A stretch of 37,821 bases of DNA from Nitrosomonas sp. (GCA_016721865.1 JADKHF010000018.1:1-37821); one strand, 5' to 3'; shown: positions 9,808 through 18,475, numbered from the stretch's first letter. The notes: generated by a model from the sequence alone, not told the origin. A program made the numbers and translations.

Positions 9808-10135
9808 TACTAATTTAATGCTATGAAGATGTTGTCGGGCGTTGACAATATCTTTGTAGTACTTGGTAATCGCCAGCCCAATAAACATTGGCGGATAATC
9901 GTACCAAAGATTGATCTAAGTAGTTTAAGATCGGAATAGCGGAAAACGGCCAGGAGCCTGTCGGACTTACGCAATCGTAGCGAGACTATGCAATGAAAAA
10001 TTGAGGAAATACGAACCGTTTTCCTATTGACGCAGTAGATCGACCTTAAGTCCGGCATGCTCCCAGTTCAAGTTTGAGTTATTCTGAAGAAAGTTAGAAT
10101 AACTTACTTGATGCACGCCCAACTAATCAAATTCC
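9808..10135. other. 328-bp gap between rpoZ and spoT holding an inverted-repeat element
   Basis: This gap is unusually long for the gmk-rpoZ-spoT cluster. It contains an imperfect hairpin ATGTTGTC/GACAATAT (about 9827-9849), a 38-codon open frame (9823-9939, MKMLSGVDNIFVVLGN...) with no recognised family, and an inverted-repeat element at 9953-10063. An outer pair GGAAAACGG (9941-9949) and CCGTTTTCC (10016-10024) also faces each other. No clear promoter was seen. The open frame could be a chance frame or a fragment of something inserted. Confidence 0.6.
9953..10063. repeat. MITE-like inverted-repeat element (111 bp)
   Basis: The left end GGAGCCTGTCGGACTTA (9953-9969) matches the reverse complement of the right end TAAGTCCGGCATGCTCC (10047-10063) at 15 of 17 positions. 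The 77-bp interior has no coding capacity. Terminal inverted repeats around a short non-coding core suit a miniature transposable element or the remnant of an insertion sequence. No convincing target-site duplication is visible. A 15-nt relative of the end, GTCCGGCAGGCTCCT, occurs at 12307-12321, and a shorter CAGGCTCCT at 2380-2388. Confidence 0.55.
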
Positions 10136-12241
10136 ATGCCAGAAGCAGAACTTCTATTTTCTGAAACCTCCCAATATCTTAAACCAGAAGATATTAATCA
10201 GCTTAGAAGTGCTTATTCATTTGGTCAAGGCGCTCATTCCGGACAATTCCGAAAATCAGGCGAACCCTATATTTCTCATCCAGTAGCAGTAGCCAGAATC
10301 CTCAGCACACTGCATCTCGATGCGCCAACGCTGACAGCTGCCTTATTGCATGATGTCGTAGAAGACACGGATATCTCCAAAGCTGAAATCAGTGAAAGAT
10401 TTGGTGAACCGGTGGCAGAACTGGTAGATGGTGTTTCTAAACTCACTAAAATTGAATCCCAGACTCAGGAAGAAGCGCAAGCCGAAAATTTCCGCAAGAT
10501 GCTACTGGCGATGGCACGAGATGTACGTGTCATACTCATCAAACTGGCTGATCGGCTGCATAATATGCGAACGCTTGAAGCCATGCACCCTGCAAAACAG
10601 CAAAGCATCGCTCATGAGACCCTTGAAATTTATGCACCTATTGCACATCGGCTTGGACTCAATAATATCTTCCAGGAATTACAAGAACTGGGTTTCCGCT
10701 ATTCTTACCCTTTGCGCTATAAAGTATTAATCAAAGCAACCAAAGCAGCGCGCGGAAATCGTCGCGAAGTCGTAGGAAAAATTCTTGAAGCCATTAATCT
10801 TAAGTTAAATGAAGCAGGAGTGGATGCAGAGGTAACTGGACGTGAGAAACATCTTTATAGCATTTATATGAAGATGGTCGAGAAACATTTATCATTTACC
10901 GAAGTACTTGATATTTATGGCTTCCGCGTTATTGTCAAAGATATTCCCTCATGTTATGTCGCATTAGGCATGTTACATAGCTTGTATAAACCAATTCCCG
11001 GTAAATTTAAGGACTACATTGCAATCCCTAAAACCAATGGTTATCAATCATTACACAGCACTTTACTGGGTCCGTTCGGTATACCGATCGAAATACAAAT
11101 TCGCACCGCTGAAATGCACCGGATCGCTGAAAATGGTGTTGCTTCGCACTGGCTCTATAAAAGCTCAGATGCTGATTTTATTGATCTGCATTTAAAAACA
11201 CCCCAATGGCTGCAAAGCTTACTGGAAACACTCAGCGGCTCGACAGATTCTTTAGAGTTCCTGGAACATCTTAAATTCGATTTGTTTCCGGGCGATGTTT
11301 TTGTTTTCACCCCGCAAGGAAAAATTCTAACGCTCCCAAGAGGATCAACTGCCGTCGATTTTGCTTATGCGATCCATTCCGATGTGGGAAATTGTTGTGT
11401 GGCTGTCAAGATTAACGGTGAGAATGCACCGCTACGCACCAAACTAAAAAGTGGTGATCGGATAGAAATTGTCACTGCACCGTATGCTAAACCGAATCCT
11501 TCCTGGCTCAGTTATGTGGTTACCGGAAGAGCACGCTCGCACATTCGACACTTTCTCAAAACAATTCAATATGACGAATCGGTTAAATTGGGTGAACGCA
11601 TGTTAAATCAGGCGCTACTGTCTTTTAATATCAATCCGGACACAATTAATGATACACAATGGGAAAAATTAGTACGCGACAGTGGCGTCAAATCCAAGGA
11701 AGAATTACTCACTGAAATGGCCCTGGGCAAACAACTTCCTGCCATCGTGGCGAAAAAGCTCGTCTCTCCACTGGAATCCATATCTAGTGAACTGACTGCT
11801 GGCCCAATTACCATATTGGGAACGGAAGGATTGACCATTCAGTTTGCCAAATGCTGTCGCCCTATTCCCGGAGATGACATTGTCGGAGTGATCAAAAAAG
11901 ATTCGGGATTGATCATTCATACACATAATTGCACCAATGTCACCAGCAGTCAAAAGAACCCGGAAAACTACCTGGATGTAGCCTGGGGCAAAGACATCAC
12001 TAGAACTTTTGAAGCCGATATCAAAGTAACCACAGTGAATAAACAGGGTGTACTGGCACGAGTCGCTGCTGAAATAGCCAAAGCTGAATCAAATATTGAC
12101 GACATCGACATGGAAAACGAGAACGATTTCATGCATATGCGTTTTATCCTGCAAATCAATAATAGATCCCATCTTGCACAGGTTATACGTGGCCTACGGC
12201 ATCTTAAAGAAGTTGTTCAGATCCGCCGCACGAAAGGCTAA
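10136..12241 (+). CDS. spoT: Bifunctional (p)ppGpp synthetase/hydrolase SpoT
   Basis: SpoT sets the alarmone (p)ppGpp level and so controls the stringent response. The domains in order are: HD hydrolase (about residues 30-180) with an intact HDVVEDTD motif at about 71-78; synthetase (about 230-350) with LDIYGFRVIV and KFKDYIAIPKTNGYQSLHS; TGS domain (about 385-450, FVFTPQGKILTLPRG); a helical linker with the conserved cysteines KCCRPIPGD; and a C-terminal ACT domain (about 625-700). The intact HD motif favours SpoT/Rel over hydrolase-dead RelA, and 701 residues matches SpoT. An in-frame stop just upstream (10124-10126) makes the ATG at 10136 the first possible start. No strong ribosome-binding site is visible. 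Confidence 0.95.
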   Translation: MPEAELLFSETSQYLKPEDINQLRSAYSFGQGAHSGQFRKSGEPYISHPVAVARILSTLHLDAPTLTAALLHDVVEDTDISKAEISERFGEPVAELVDGVSKLTKIESQTQEEAQAENFRKMLLAMARDVRVILIKLADRLHNMRTLEAMHPAKQQSIAHETLEIYAPIAHRLGLNNIFQELQELGFRYSYPLRYKVLIKATKAARGNRREVVGKILEAINLKLNEAGVDAEVTGREKHLYSIYMKMVEKHLSFTEVLDIYGFRVIVKDIPSCYVALGMLHSLYKPIPGKFKDYIAIPKTNGYQSLHSTLLGPFGIPIEIQIRTAEMHRIAENGVASHWLYKSSDADFIDLHLKTPQWLQSLLETLSGSTDSLEFLEHLKFDLFPGDVFVFTPQGKILTLPRGSTAVDFAYAIHSDVGNCCVAVKINGENAPLRTKLKSGDRIEIVTAPYAKPNPSWLSYVVTGRARSHIRHFLKTIQYDESVKLGERMLNQALLSFNINPDTINDTQWEKLVRDSGVKSKEELLTEMALGKQLPAIVAKKLVSPLESISSELTAGPITILGTEGLTIQFAKCCRPIPGDDIVGVIKKDSGLIIHTHNCTNVTSSQKNPENYLDVAWGKDITRTFEADIKVTTVNKQGVLARVAAEIAKAESNIDDIDMENENDFMHMRFILQINNRSHLAQVIRGLRHLKEVVQIRRTKG

Positions 12242-12306
12242 TCTGATGGATTAATACGCACCTCCCTTAGTTTACTGTAACTCAGCAGAGCACATTCCAG
12301 AATTCT

Positions 12307-12321
12307 GTCCGGCAGGCTCCT
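12307..12321. repeat. Partial copy of the inverted-repeat end at the 3' end of ccsA
   Basis: GTCCGGCAGGCTCCT is the reverse complement of AGGAGCCTGCCGGAC. That differs at one position from AGGAGCCTGTCGGAC at the left end of the element at 9953-10063. The minus-strand stop codon TAG of the adjacent ccsA-like gene lies at this edge, so the repeat may have set where that protein ends. Only one end is recognisable here. Confidence 0.4.
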
Positions 12322-13160
12322 AGCGGTTCAATATGATCTCCAGCACAAACTTGCTGCCGATATAAGCGAGTAATAATGTAATAAAGCCCACCAGAGTCCA
12401 GCGAATAGCTATCCGCCCCCGCCAACCATAGAGCTGCCTGCCGGCCAACAATGCCGCGAATACTCCCCAAGAGATAAAGCCAAACAGGGTTTTGTGTGAG
12501 AATGTTAAGGGTTGACCGAATACTTCTTTTGAAAATACAACCCCGCTCAAGAGCGTCAGGGTAAGTAAAATAAATCCAATCCAGATAATATGAAACAATA
12601 GCTTTTCCATCGCCAGCAGCGGAGGTAGATTTGTCAGTATCGAACGAGTGGCAGGATGATGTAAATGGCGCTCCATAATGGTCATCAATAACGCGTGTAA
12701 TGCCGCTATCGTCAATAGACTGTAGGCCATCATTGCAACCAGCAGGTGCGCTTTAAATGCAGGCAATTCGGTGTTTCTCAAGGGGACGCAACGATGGGAA
12801 AAATAACGGCAATAACACCGCAATGGCTGCTGCTGCTGCAACGGGCGCAACCAAGGTTTGCAGTCCTTGTAAACGATTAAAGAATCCCGAAAACCAGTAT
12901 ATGAAAGCAGTTAGCCAGACAATGGATGAAATTGCATTACTCAAACCAAAAATGAGTCCTGTGCCAGCAAACATCGATTGATACAACGTCACGGCATGCA
13001 ATACCAAAGGGGCAAGCATGGCATAATGCGCCCAGGCAATGGTTACCGGCACACGATCATCGGCTTTTGGTGATGGCTGACCCCAAGTATTTCGCCAGAA
13101 AAACCAACCGATCAGTATATAAAGCAAAAAGGCTGCGAGATAAGTTAAAATGCTGGTCAT
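12320..13160 (-). CDS. CcsA/YpjD-type cytochrome c assembly membrane protein, frame broken once
   Basis: This family of multi-pass inner-membrane proteins is related to the haem-handling CcsA/CcmC proteins. The YpjD branch sits next to ffh in many beta- and gammaproteobacteria and its exact role is unsettled. The start is the ATG at 13160 (MTSILTYLAAFLLYILIGWF). Membrane helices follow with AWAHYAMLAPLVLHAVTLYQ, then a one-base shift at about 12780-12800 (a GGGG run) joins FFPSLRPL to ELPAFKAHLLVAMMAYSLL. The second half carries the family segment FSHKTLFGFISWGVFAALLAGR and a final helix. The conserved histidines in AWAHYA, ALHALLM and SHKTLFG fit haem binding. Total length is about 280 residues, transcribed divergently from ffh. 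Confidence 0.85.
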
Positions 13161-13300
13161 TGATAGTACAAATATTAAGAGGCCGGAATAACTGTTTAGT
13201 CTACATGGCACTTTAACAAATTCAAAGAGCTAACCCGGATATTTATTAAAATTTGAATGATCACTTTGTTCTATAACGATCGTTTCTGTGAGGTTTAAGT

Positions 13301-14649
13301 ATGTTTGACAATCTGACCAGCCGCCTTTCCGGTGTAATTAAAACATTACGCGGCGAAGCAAGGCTTACTGAAAGCAATATCCAAGAAGCCTTGCGCGAAG
13401 TCCGTGTGGCATTACTGGAAGCTGATGTGGCTTTACCTGTAGTCAAGGATTTTATTGCGCGCGTTAAAGAAAAAGCCGTTGGTCATGAAGTTATGAGTAG
13501 TCTCACGCCTGGACAAGCGCTAGTTGGGGTGGTTCATCAAGAGTTAATTACGATTATGGGTGGAGAGAAAGTTGATCTGAATCTTTCCACAGTACCGCCC
13601 GCCGTTATTCTTATGGCGGGATTGCAGGGCGCCGGTAAAACCACCAGCAGCGGCAAGCTGGCCAAATGGTTGATAGAACAAAAGAAAAAGAAAGTGTTAT
13701 TAGTTTCATGTGACATATACCGTCCGGCTGCTATTCATCAACTGGAAATCCTGGCTAGCCAAACCGGTGCTGACTTTTTCCCCGTTAAGGATGGACAAAA
13801 ACCTGGAGAAATTGGTGCCGCTGCATTGGATTATGCACGCAAGCATCATCATGATGTAATGATCGTGGATACTGCTGGCCGATTAGGTATTGATGAAGCC
13901 ATGATGCAAAAGATCAGTGAACTTGAAGCACTGTTAAAACCGATTGAAACCTTGTTTGTTATCGATGCGATGCAAGGACAAGATGCTGTCAATACCGCCA
14001 AGGCATTTTCCGATGCACTCCCCTTGACCGGTATCATCCTCACCAAATTGGATGGCGATGCGCGTGGTGGCGCAGCACTATCGGTCAAACACATAACCGG
14101 AAACCCATCAAATTTACGGGTGTTGCGGAAAAATTAACTGGATTGGAAACATTTCATCCTGACCGAATGGCATCGCGTATTTTGGGAATGGGGGATGTGG
14201 TAGGGTTGATTGAAGAAGCACATCGAAGCGCTGATCAGCAAGAAGCTGAAAAGCTGATGAAAAAAATGAAATCGGGTAAGGCATTTGACCTAGATGATTT
14301 CAAGGCACAGTTTCAACAAATGCGCAATATGGGCGGGATGAACGCCCTTATGGATAAACTACCTGCACAGTTCAGTCAGGCAGCGCAAAATGTAAAAGTC
14401 GACGACAAAATAATCAGTCGGACGGAAGGTATCATTAACTCCATGACAAAACAGGAACGTACTAAACCTGAAATCCTGAAAGCCTCACGTAAACGACGGA
14501 TCGCCGCAGGAGCTGGTGTTTCTGTACAAGAAGTCAATCGATTGCTGGCACAATTCGAGCAAGCCAGAAAAATGATGAAGATGATGAATAAAGGCGGAAT
14601 GTCCAAGATGATGCGTGGATTAAAAGGAATGCTCCCTCGCCTGCATTAG
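13301..14649 (+). CDS. ffh: Signal recognition particle GTPase Ffh (SRP54), frame broken once
   Basis: Ffh binds signal sequences on nascent inner-membrane proteins together with 4.5S RNA and delivers them to FtsY. It is essential in bacteria. The N domain starts MFDNLTSRLSGVIKTLRGEA. The G domain has the P-loop GLQGAGKTTSSGKLAKW, DTAGRLGID and TKLDGDARGGAALS. At 14101-14106 (aaaccc) one base is missing: restoring it turns TGNPSNLRV into TGKPIKFTGVAEKLTGLETFHPDRMASRILGMGD, the normal continuation. The methionine-rich M domain follows to the end. Full length is about 450 residues, as expected. Because the gene is essential and otherwise perfect, the break is almost certainly a sequence error. 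Confidence 0.93.
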
Positions 14650-14660
14650 GAGGGGGCTTT
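14631..14660 (+). terminator. Possible terminator overlapping the end of ffh
   Basis: GCTCCCTC (14631-14638) can pair with GAGGGGGC (14650-14657), an 8-bp GC-rich stem with one G-U pair, followed by TTT. The hairpin overlaps the last codons and the stop of ffh. The T-run is short, so termination may be weak. It lies between the convergent genes ffh and the DUF192 gene. Confidence 0.4.
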
Positions 14661-14669
14661 CCGAGAATA

Positions 14670-15110
14670 TCAATTGGCTGCGGGTGCTTTCTCCAGCCCA
14701 ACAACTCGAGTACCTGCGGCTATCTTCCTTACCGAGAACCAGCCCATATTCATTTCAAGCGCATATTTAGCCATGCCCGACGAATCATGCGCAGTTCTGG
14801 TTTGCGGCAACATATCTGCAATATTCAGAATGACGCCATGTTCGCTAATAAAAGCTACGCTCAAAGGAATATAGGTGTCTTTCATCCACATACTATAGTG
14901 ACCCACGTCAGGAAAAACGAAGAGCATACCGGTATTTTCTTCCAGTGATTCCCGGTGCATGAGCCCTCGCGATCGGGATAGCTGAGTATCCGCCACTTCT
15001 GCAAGAAGTGCATATCCTTTTATTTCCAATTGGATAATGTTAAATTCAGAGGAACTGACAGCCGCAGAAACCATCGCCAGCGAGGCAAAAACAGTTGCGC
15101 GCAAACGCAT
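14670..15110 (-). CDS. DUF192 family protein, secreted
   Basis: DUF192 proteins are small, widespread, often periplasmic proteins of unknown function. The N-terminus MRLRATVFASLAMVSAAVSS is a signal peptide. The family core follows: EVADTQLSRSRGLMHRESL, GMLFVFPDVGHYSMWMKDTY and a C-terminal strand region. I chose the ATG at 15110; a TTG one codon upstream is also open. This ATG shares its A with the TGA stop of dut, so the two genes are translationally coupled. About 146 residues. No enzyme function can be stated. Confidence 0.85.
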   Translation of the reverse strand: MRLRATVFASLAMVSAAVSSSEFNIIQLEIKGYALLAEVADTQLSRSRGLMHRESLEENTGMLFVFPDVGHYSMWMKDTYIPLSVAFISEHGVILNIADMLPQTRTAHDSSGMAKYALEMNMGWFSVRKIAAGTRVVGLEKAPAAN

Positions 15111-15559
15111 CAATGCTTGCCTGTACTGCCAAAACCATCTTCACCCCGATGGCTCTGGTCAAAACTATCCACTCTGTTAAATTCGACCTGCACAACGGGA
15201 ACTACGACAAGCTGTGCAATACGCTCCAATGGGTTAAGTTGAAACGAAGTCTGTCCACGATTCCAGCAGGAAACAAAGATCTGTCCCTGATAATCCGAAT
15301 CAATCAAACCCACCAGATTTCCCAAGACAATCCCATGTTTGTGACCCAACCCAGAACGCGGCAGCACCAATGCAGCCAATCCCATATCGGCAAGATGCAA
15401 TGCGACCCCTGTGGGAATCAAACAGGTTTCTCCCGGATTGATCGTAACAGGCTGCTCAATGCAAGCACGCAAATCCAAACCGGCCGACCCCGGTGTCGCG
15501 TAGGCAGGAAGCTGTTCATTTAAACGTTCATCAAGAATCCTGATATCAATTTTTTTCAT
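15110..15559 (-). CDS. dut: dUTP diphosphatase
   Basis: Dut hydrolyses dUTP to dUMP, keeping uracil out of DNA and supplying thymidylate synthesis. The 149-residue trimeric type shows its motifs in order: AGLDLRA (motif 1), LPRSGLGHKHGIVLGN (motif 2), GLIDSDYQG (motif 3), ERIAQLVVVP (motif 4) and the flexible C-terminal GEDGFGSTGKH (motif 5). It lies 24 nt downstream of coaBC, the usual coaBC-dut pair, and overlaps the start of the DUF192 gene by one base. Confidence 0.96.
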   Translation of the reverse strand: MKKIDIRILDERLNEQLPAYATPGSAGLDLRACIEQPVTINPGETCLIPTGVALHLADMGLAALVLPRSGLGHKHGIVLGNLVGLIDSDYQGQIFVSCWNRGQTSFQLNPLERIAQLVVVPVVQVEFNRVDSFDQSHRGEDGFGSTGKH

Positions 15560-15583
15560 ACGCTTAAGATTAATATTTTTCTT

Positions 15584-16786
15584 TTATTGCTTGTAAAGTA
15601 AACTGATATGTTTTATCAATTGCCGCGCTTGTTCCATTTTGGGTGCTTTGGAAAGAACATGCTTGCCGGCATCGTCCAATAGAATCAACGCACTCTCGTC
15701 AGAACCGATGGCATCTTGAGCTAAATTGGCAACCAATAAGGGCAAGTTTTTTTTACGCCGCTTTATTTCTGCGTTCTTCTCAAGATCTTCTGTTTCTGCT
15801 GCAAAACCAACACAAAAAGGTGGTTCGGGTAAAGTGGAAACCGTCATCAGAATATCCGGATTGAGAATCAGTTCTATTGACAGCTTTTTATCAGATTTCT
15901 TTATCTTCTGCTGACTGGCTTTTGCCACACGATAGTCAGCAACGGCGGCAACACTGATAAAAATATCGGTCTGTGCTATTTCAGCTTGCACAGCACGCAA
16001 CATATCATCCGCACTTACCACATGAATGAGCTTGTCTACTATTGGCGGAGCCAAACATGTGGGACCAGAAACAAGAGTAACCGTTGCACCCGCTTCCATT
16101 GCAGCTCGGGCAACTGCATACCCCATTTTCCCGGAACTTTTGTTGATGATACCACGCACAGCATCAATCGCCTCGAACGTTGGCCCGGCTGTTACCAAAA
16201 CTTTTTTTCCCTGCAATAAGTCGCCTGTTTGAAATGCACTCCGCACTGTTTCTGCCAGTTCGCTGGCTTCCAGCATACGGCCCATCCCCATCTCGCCACA
16301 TGCCTGTGCGCCACTCTCAGGGCCGATTATTTTTACACCGTCATTTTGCAACGAAGATAAATTACGTTTTGTCGCAGAATTCTCCCACATTTGTCGATTC
16401 ATAGCAGGTGCTATCATAATCGGACAGTCACGCGCCAGACATAATGTCGCCAACAAATCATCTGCCATACCATTTGCAAGTCTTGCAATAAAATCGGCAC
16501 TGGCAGGCGCAACCAGAATCATATCGACATTACGGGATAGGTTAATATGAGCCATGGTATGTGCTGCATTGGCCTCCCATAAATCGGTATAAACAGGATT
16601 TCCTGTCAAAGACTGAAAAGTAACTGGCCCGACAAAATGACACGCAGATTGCGTCATTACCGTTTGCACGTCAATTCCATCCTGTGTTAACAGGCGCGCC
16701 AATTCGGCAGCTTTGTAGGCAGCCACGCCACCTGTTATACCTAACAACAGGCGCTTTTTAGATAGCGCAGTTAAACATGTTGTCAT
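15584..16786 (-). CDS. coaBC: Bifunctional phosphopantothenoylcysteine decarboxylase/synthetase
   Basis: CoaBC carries out two consecutive steps of coenzyme A synthesis: CTP-dependent joining of 4'-phosphopantothenate to cysteine (CoaB), then FMN-dependent decarboxylation (CoaC). The N-terminal flavoprotein half begins KRLLLGITGGVAAYKAAELAR and has the substrate motif PAMNRQMW. The C-terminal CoaB half begins near GKKVLVTAGPTFEAIDAVRG and includes NKSSGKMGYA and a late lysine-rich KKSDKK segment. The 400 residues match the fused enzyme, and the frame is intact. It heads the coaBC-dut-DUF192 operon; the 230 bp between it and radC must hold the divergent promoters. Confidence 0.95.
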   Translation of the reverse strand: MTTCLTALSKKRLLLGITGGVAAYKAAELARLLTQDGIDVQTVMTQSACHFVGPVTFQSLTGNPVYTDLWEANAAHTMAHINLSRNVDMILVAPASADFIARLANGMADDLLATLCLARDCPIMIAPAMNRQMWENSATKRNLSSLQNDGVKIIGPESGAQACGEMGMGRMLEASELAETVRSAFQTGDLLQGKKVLVTAGPTFEAIDAVRGIINKSSGKMGYAVARAAMEAGATVTLVSGPTCLAPPIVDKLIHVVSADDMLRAVQAEIAQTDIFISVAAVADYRVAKASQQKIKKSDKKLSIELILNPDILMTVSTLPEPPFCVGFAAETEDLEKNAEIKRRKKNLPLLVANLAQDAIGSDESALILLDDAGKHVLSKAPKMEQARQLIKHISLLYKQ

Positions 16787-17017
16787 GTCAAAAGTATTTC
16801 TCCTAATAAACTTAATCAGAGTTTTTCTCAGTTTAGGGCTAGCTAAAGCAGGCGAATTAATAAAATAAGTACCTCTTTAGTCATTTTACTCAATATGACC
16901 CCACTACATGCCGCTATCAGCAAAATAAAAATAGCAGCTCTGCATTACCTCAACAACTGATTGTAACGCACCTGCAAAAGATCTTATTTTACAAGACTAA
17001 TCTATCAACTATATTTT

Positions 17018-17692
17018 ATGGCGATTCCCAATTGGCCAGTGTCTGAGCGACCACGAGAAAAGTTATTGCTGAAAGGCGTTACCGCTCTTTCAGATACGGA
17101 ACTGCTGGCTATATTTCTTCGTACTGGCATAACAGGAAAAAGTGCTGTAGATCTCGCAAGAGAATTACTTTTACATTTCGGCAGCCTAACCAATATATTT
17201 GCAGCCAATCAGACTAGTTTCTGTCAATTACCCGGTATGGGAATTGCAAAATATACACAACTACAAGCCGTATTGGAAATGGCTCGCCGCGCGCTAAATG
17301 AAGAGCTAAAGAGTGGAAATGCGATGAATTCACCCGAATTGGTTCGAGATTTTCTACGCTTAAGTTTGGCAAACAAACAACACGAAGTTTTTCTCGGTAT
17401 TTTTCTTGATGCTAAGAATCATTCAATTGCTACTGAAGAGCTGTTCAGCGGCACATTGACACAAGCCAGTGTTTATCCTAGAGAAGTCGTAAAACGAGCT
17501 TTATATCACAATGCAGCGGCCATCATTTTTGCTCACAATCATCCTTCTGGCGTGGCAGAGCCTAGTCATGCTGACAAAGTGCTTACCCAGTCCCTGAAAA
17601 AAGCATTGGCTATGATTGATGTCAAGGTATTAGATCACTTTATTGTTGGTAACGGTACTACCCTGTCATTTGCCGAACATGATTTAATTTGA
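17018..17692 (+). CDS. radC: RadC family protein (JAB/MPN+ domain)
   Basis: RadC proteins carry a JAB1/MPN+ metalloprotease-like domain. The original DNA-repair link is disputed and the biochemical role is not established. The N-terminal helix-hairpin-helix part (about 1-100) has LLLKGVTALSDTELLAIFLRTG. The catalytic-type motif FAHNHPSGVAEPSHAD (about 170-185) gives the HxHPSG...D metal ligands, preceded by the glutamate in TEELFSGT. The 224 residues match the family. It sits immediately upstream of rpmB-rpmG, the standard arrangement in proteobacteria. Confidence 0.93.
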   Translation: MAIPNWPVSERPREKLLLKGVTALSDTELLAIFLRTGITGKSAVDLARELLLHFGSLTNIFAANQTSFCQLPGMGIAKYTQLQAVLEMARRALNEELKSGNAMNSPELVRDFLRLSLANKQHEVFLGIFLDAKNHSIATEELFSGTLTQASVYPREVVKRALYHNAAAIIFAHNHPSGVAEPSHADKVLTQSLKKALAMIDVKVLDHFIVGNGTTLSFAEHDLI

Positions 17693-17888
17693 AGGCAAAT
17701 CTATTCGAACTCTAATTTTCCAACAGAATTACCACATTACAAACACAATATAATTCAACATATTGATGTTAAAAGATTATTTTTCTATTTTTTATAAAAT
17801 ATAGAGCAAACAAGATTACAATATAACTTGTTGTTAAATAATGGCAAATACCAGCCAAATGAATCCGCCTTGATATTTAAGCAGTTAC

Positions 17889-17920
17889 ATTTGAGTAAAC
17901 ACCTCAAATCAGGATATAAT
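17889..17920 (+). promoter_or_regulatory. Sigma-70 promoter of rpmB-rpmG overlapped by an inverted repeat
   Basis: A -35 box TTGAGT (17891-17896) and a perfect -10 box TATAAT (17915-17920) are separated by 18 bp and lie 34 bp before the rpmB start. A perfect 7-bp inverted repeat ATTTGAG/CTCAAAT (17889-17895 and 17903-17909) overlaps the -35 box and spacer. It could be a regulator site, or chance in AT-rich DNA. Confidence 0.6.
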
Positions 17921-17953
17921 CCTTCTTTTTTAAGAATTCTGGAGTGCGCTATT

Positions 17954-18190
17954 ATGGCACGAGTATGTGAAGTAACCGGCAAGAAGCCGATGTCCGGCAA
18001 CAATGTTTCTCACGCAAACAATAAAACCAAAAGACGTTTTTTGCCTAATCTGCAACATCGCAAGTTCTGGGTTGAAAGCGAAAATCGTTGGATTAATTTA
18101 CGGTTATCTAATGCTGCATTACGCACAATAGATAAAAATGGCATTGATGCAGTAATCGCCAGAATGCGCTCAGAAGGCAAAAGCGTTTAA
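17954..18190 (+). CDS. rpmB: 50S ribosomal protein L28
   Basis: L28 is a component of the large ribosomal subunit. The protein starts MARVCEVTGKKPMSGNNVSH and ends with ARMRSEGKSV, both typical of betaproteobacterial L28. I use the ATG at 17954, with GGAG 9 nt upstream and a promoter at 17891-17920, giving 78 residues. A longer open frame upstream (from 17828) is only the untranslated leader and has no place in the family. rpmG follows after 34 nt. Confidence 0.96.
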   Translation: MARVCEVTGKKPMSGNNVSHANNKTKRRFLPNLQHRKFWVESENRWINLRLSNAALRTIDKNGIDAVIARMRSEGKSV

Positions 18191-18224
18191 GAAACCAATC
18201 GACGTAAGTTAAGGAGTCATCACA

Positions 18225-18380
18225 ATGCGTGAAAAGATAAAACTTGAATCCTCAGCGGGAACAGGTCATTTCTATACAACTACAAAAAATAAACGTGCAA
18301 AACCCGAGAAATTAGAGCTAATGAAGTTCGACCCTGTCGCACGAAAACACGTTACCTATAAAGAAACAAAGCTCAAATAA
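18225..18380 (+). CDS. rpmG: 50S ribosomal protein L33
   Basis: L33 is a small large-subunit protein. The 51-residue product reads MREKIKLESSAGTGHFYTTT at its start and ends with a lysine-rich tail that includes KFDPVARKHVTYKETKLK, clearly L33. The zinc-binding cysteine pairs are absent, so this is the zinc-independent form. AAGGAG lies 8 nt before the ATG. It follows rpmB by 34 nt as in most proteobacteria, and a strong terminator follows. Confidence 0.95.
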   Translation: MREKIKLESSAGTGHFYTTTKNKRAKPEKLELMKFDPVARKHVTYKETKLK

Positions 18381-18398
18381 ATATAAAACAAGCCCGCA

Positions 18399-18447
18399 AT
18401 CGCAACAAAATAAAAAACGCCGAGGGCGGGTTTTTATTTGTTGCGAT
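18399..18447. terminator. Long bidirectional terminator between rpmG and the desaturase
   Basis: ATCGCAACAAAATAAAAA on the left matches TTTTTATTTGTTGCGAT on the right with a single bulged base. The pair encloses a GC hairpin CGCC-GAG-GGCG. The A-run/T-run flanks serve both strands, so it can end the rpmB-rpmG transcript and, from the other side, the minus-strand desaturase transcript. The stem is unusually long for an intrinsic terminator. Confidence 0.85.
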
Positions 18448-18475
18448 ATAAAAATAATACGATGGCTACCTACTA

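Noticed and set aside
10136..12241. RelA instead of SpoT
   Set aside because: The HD hydrolase motif HDVVEDTD is intact and the gene lies in the rpoZ-spoT position; RelA of this lineage would have a degenerate HD site.
15095..15523. Plus-strand open frame of 142 codons opposite dut
   Set aside because: It lies entirely antisense to dut and the start of DUF192, resembles no family and has low-complexity codon use of a shadow frame.
16800..17017. Regulatory site between coaBC and radC
   Set aside because: Only a weak GCTAT/ATAGC pair and AT-rich sequence are visible; no promoter or operator stands out enough to report.
17828..17953. Extended N-terminus in frame with L28
   Set aside because: The extra 42 residues precede the L28 start, lack a ribosome-binding site and overlap the promoter at 17891-17920; the family starts at MARVCEVTG.
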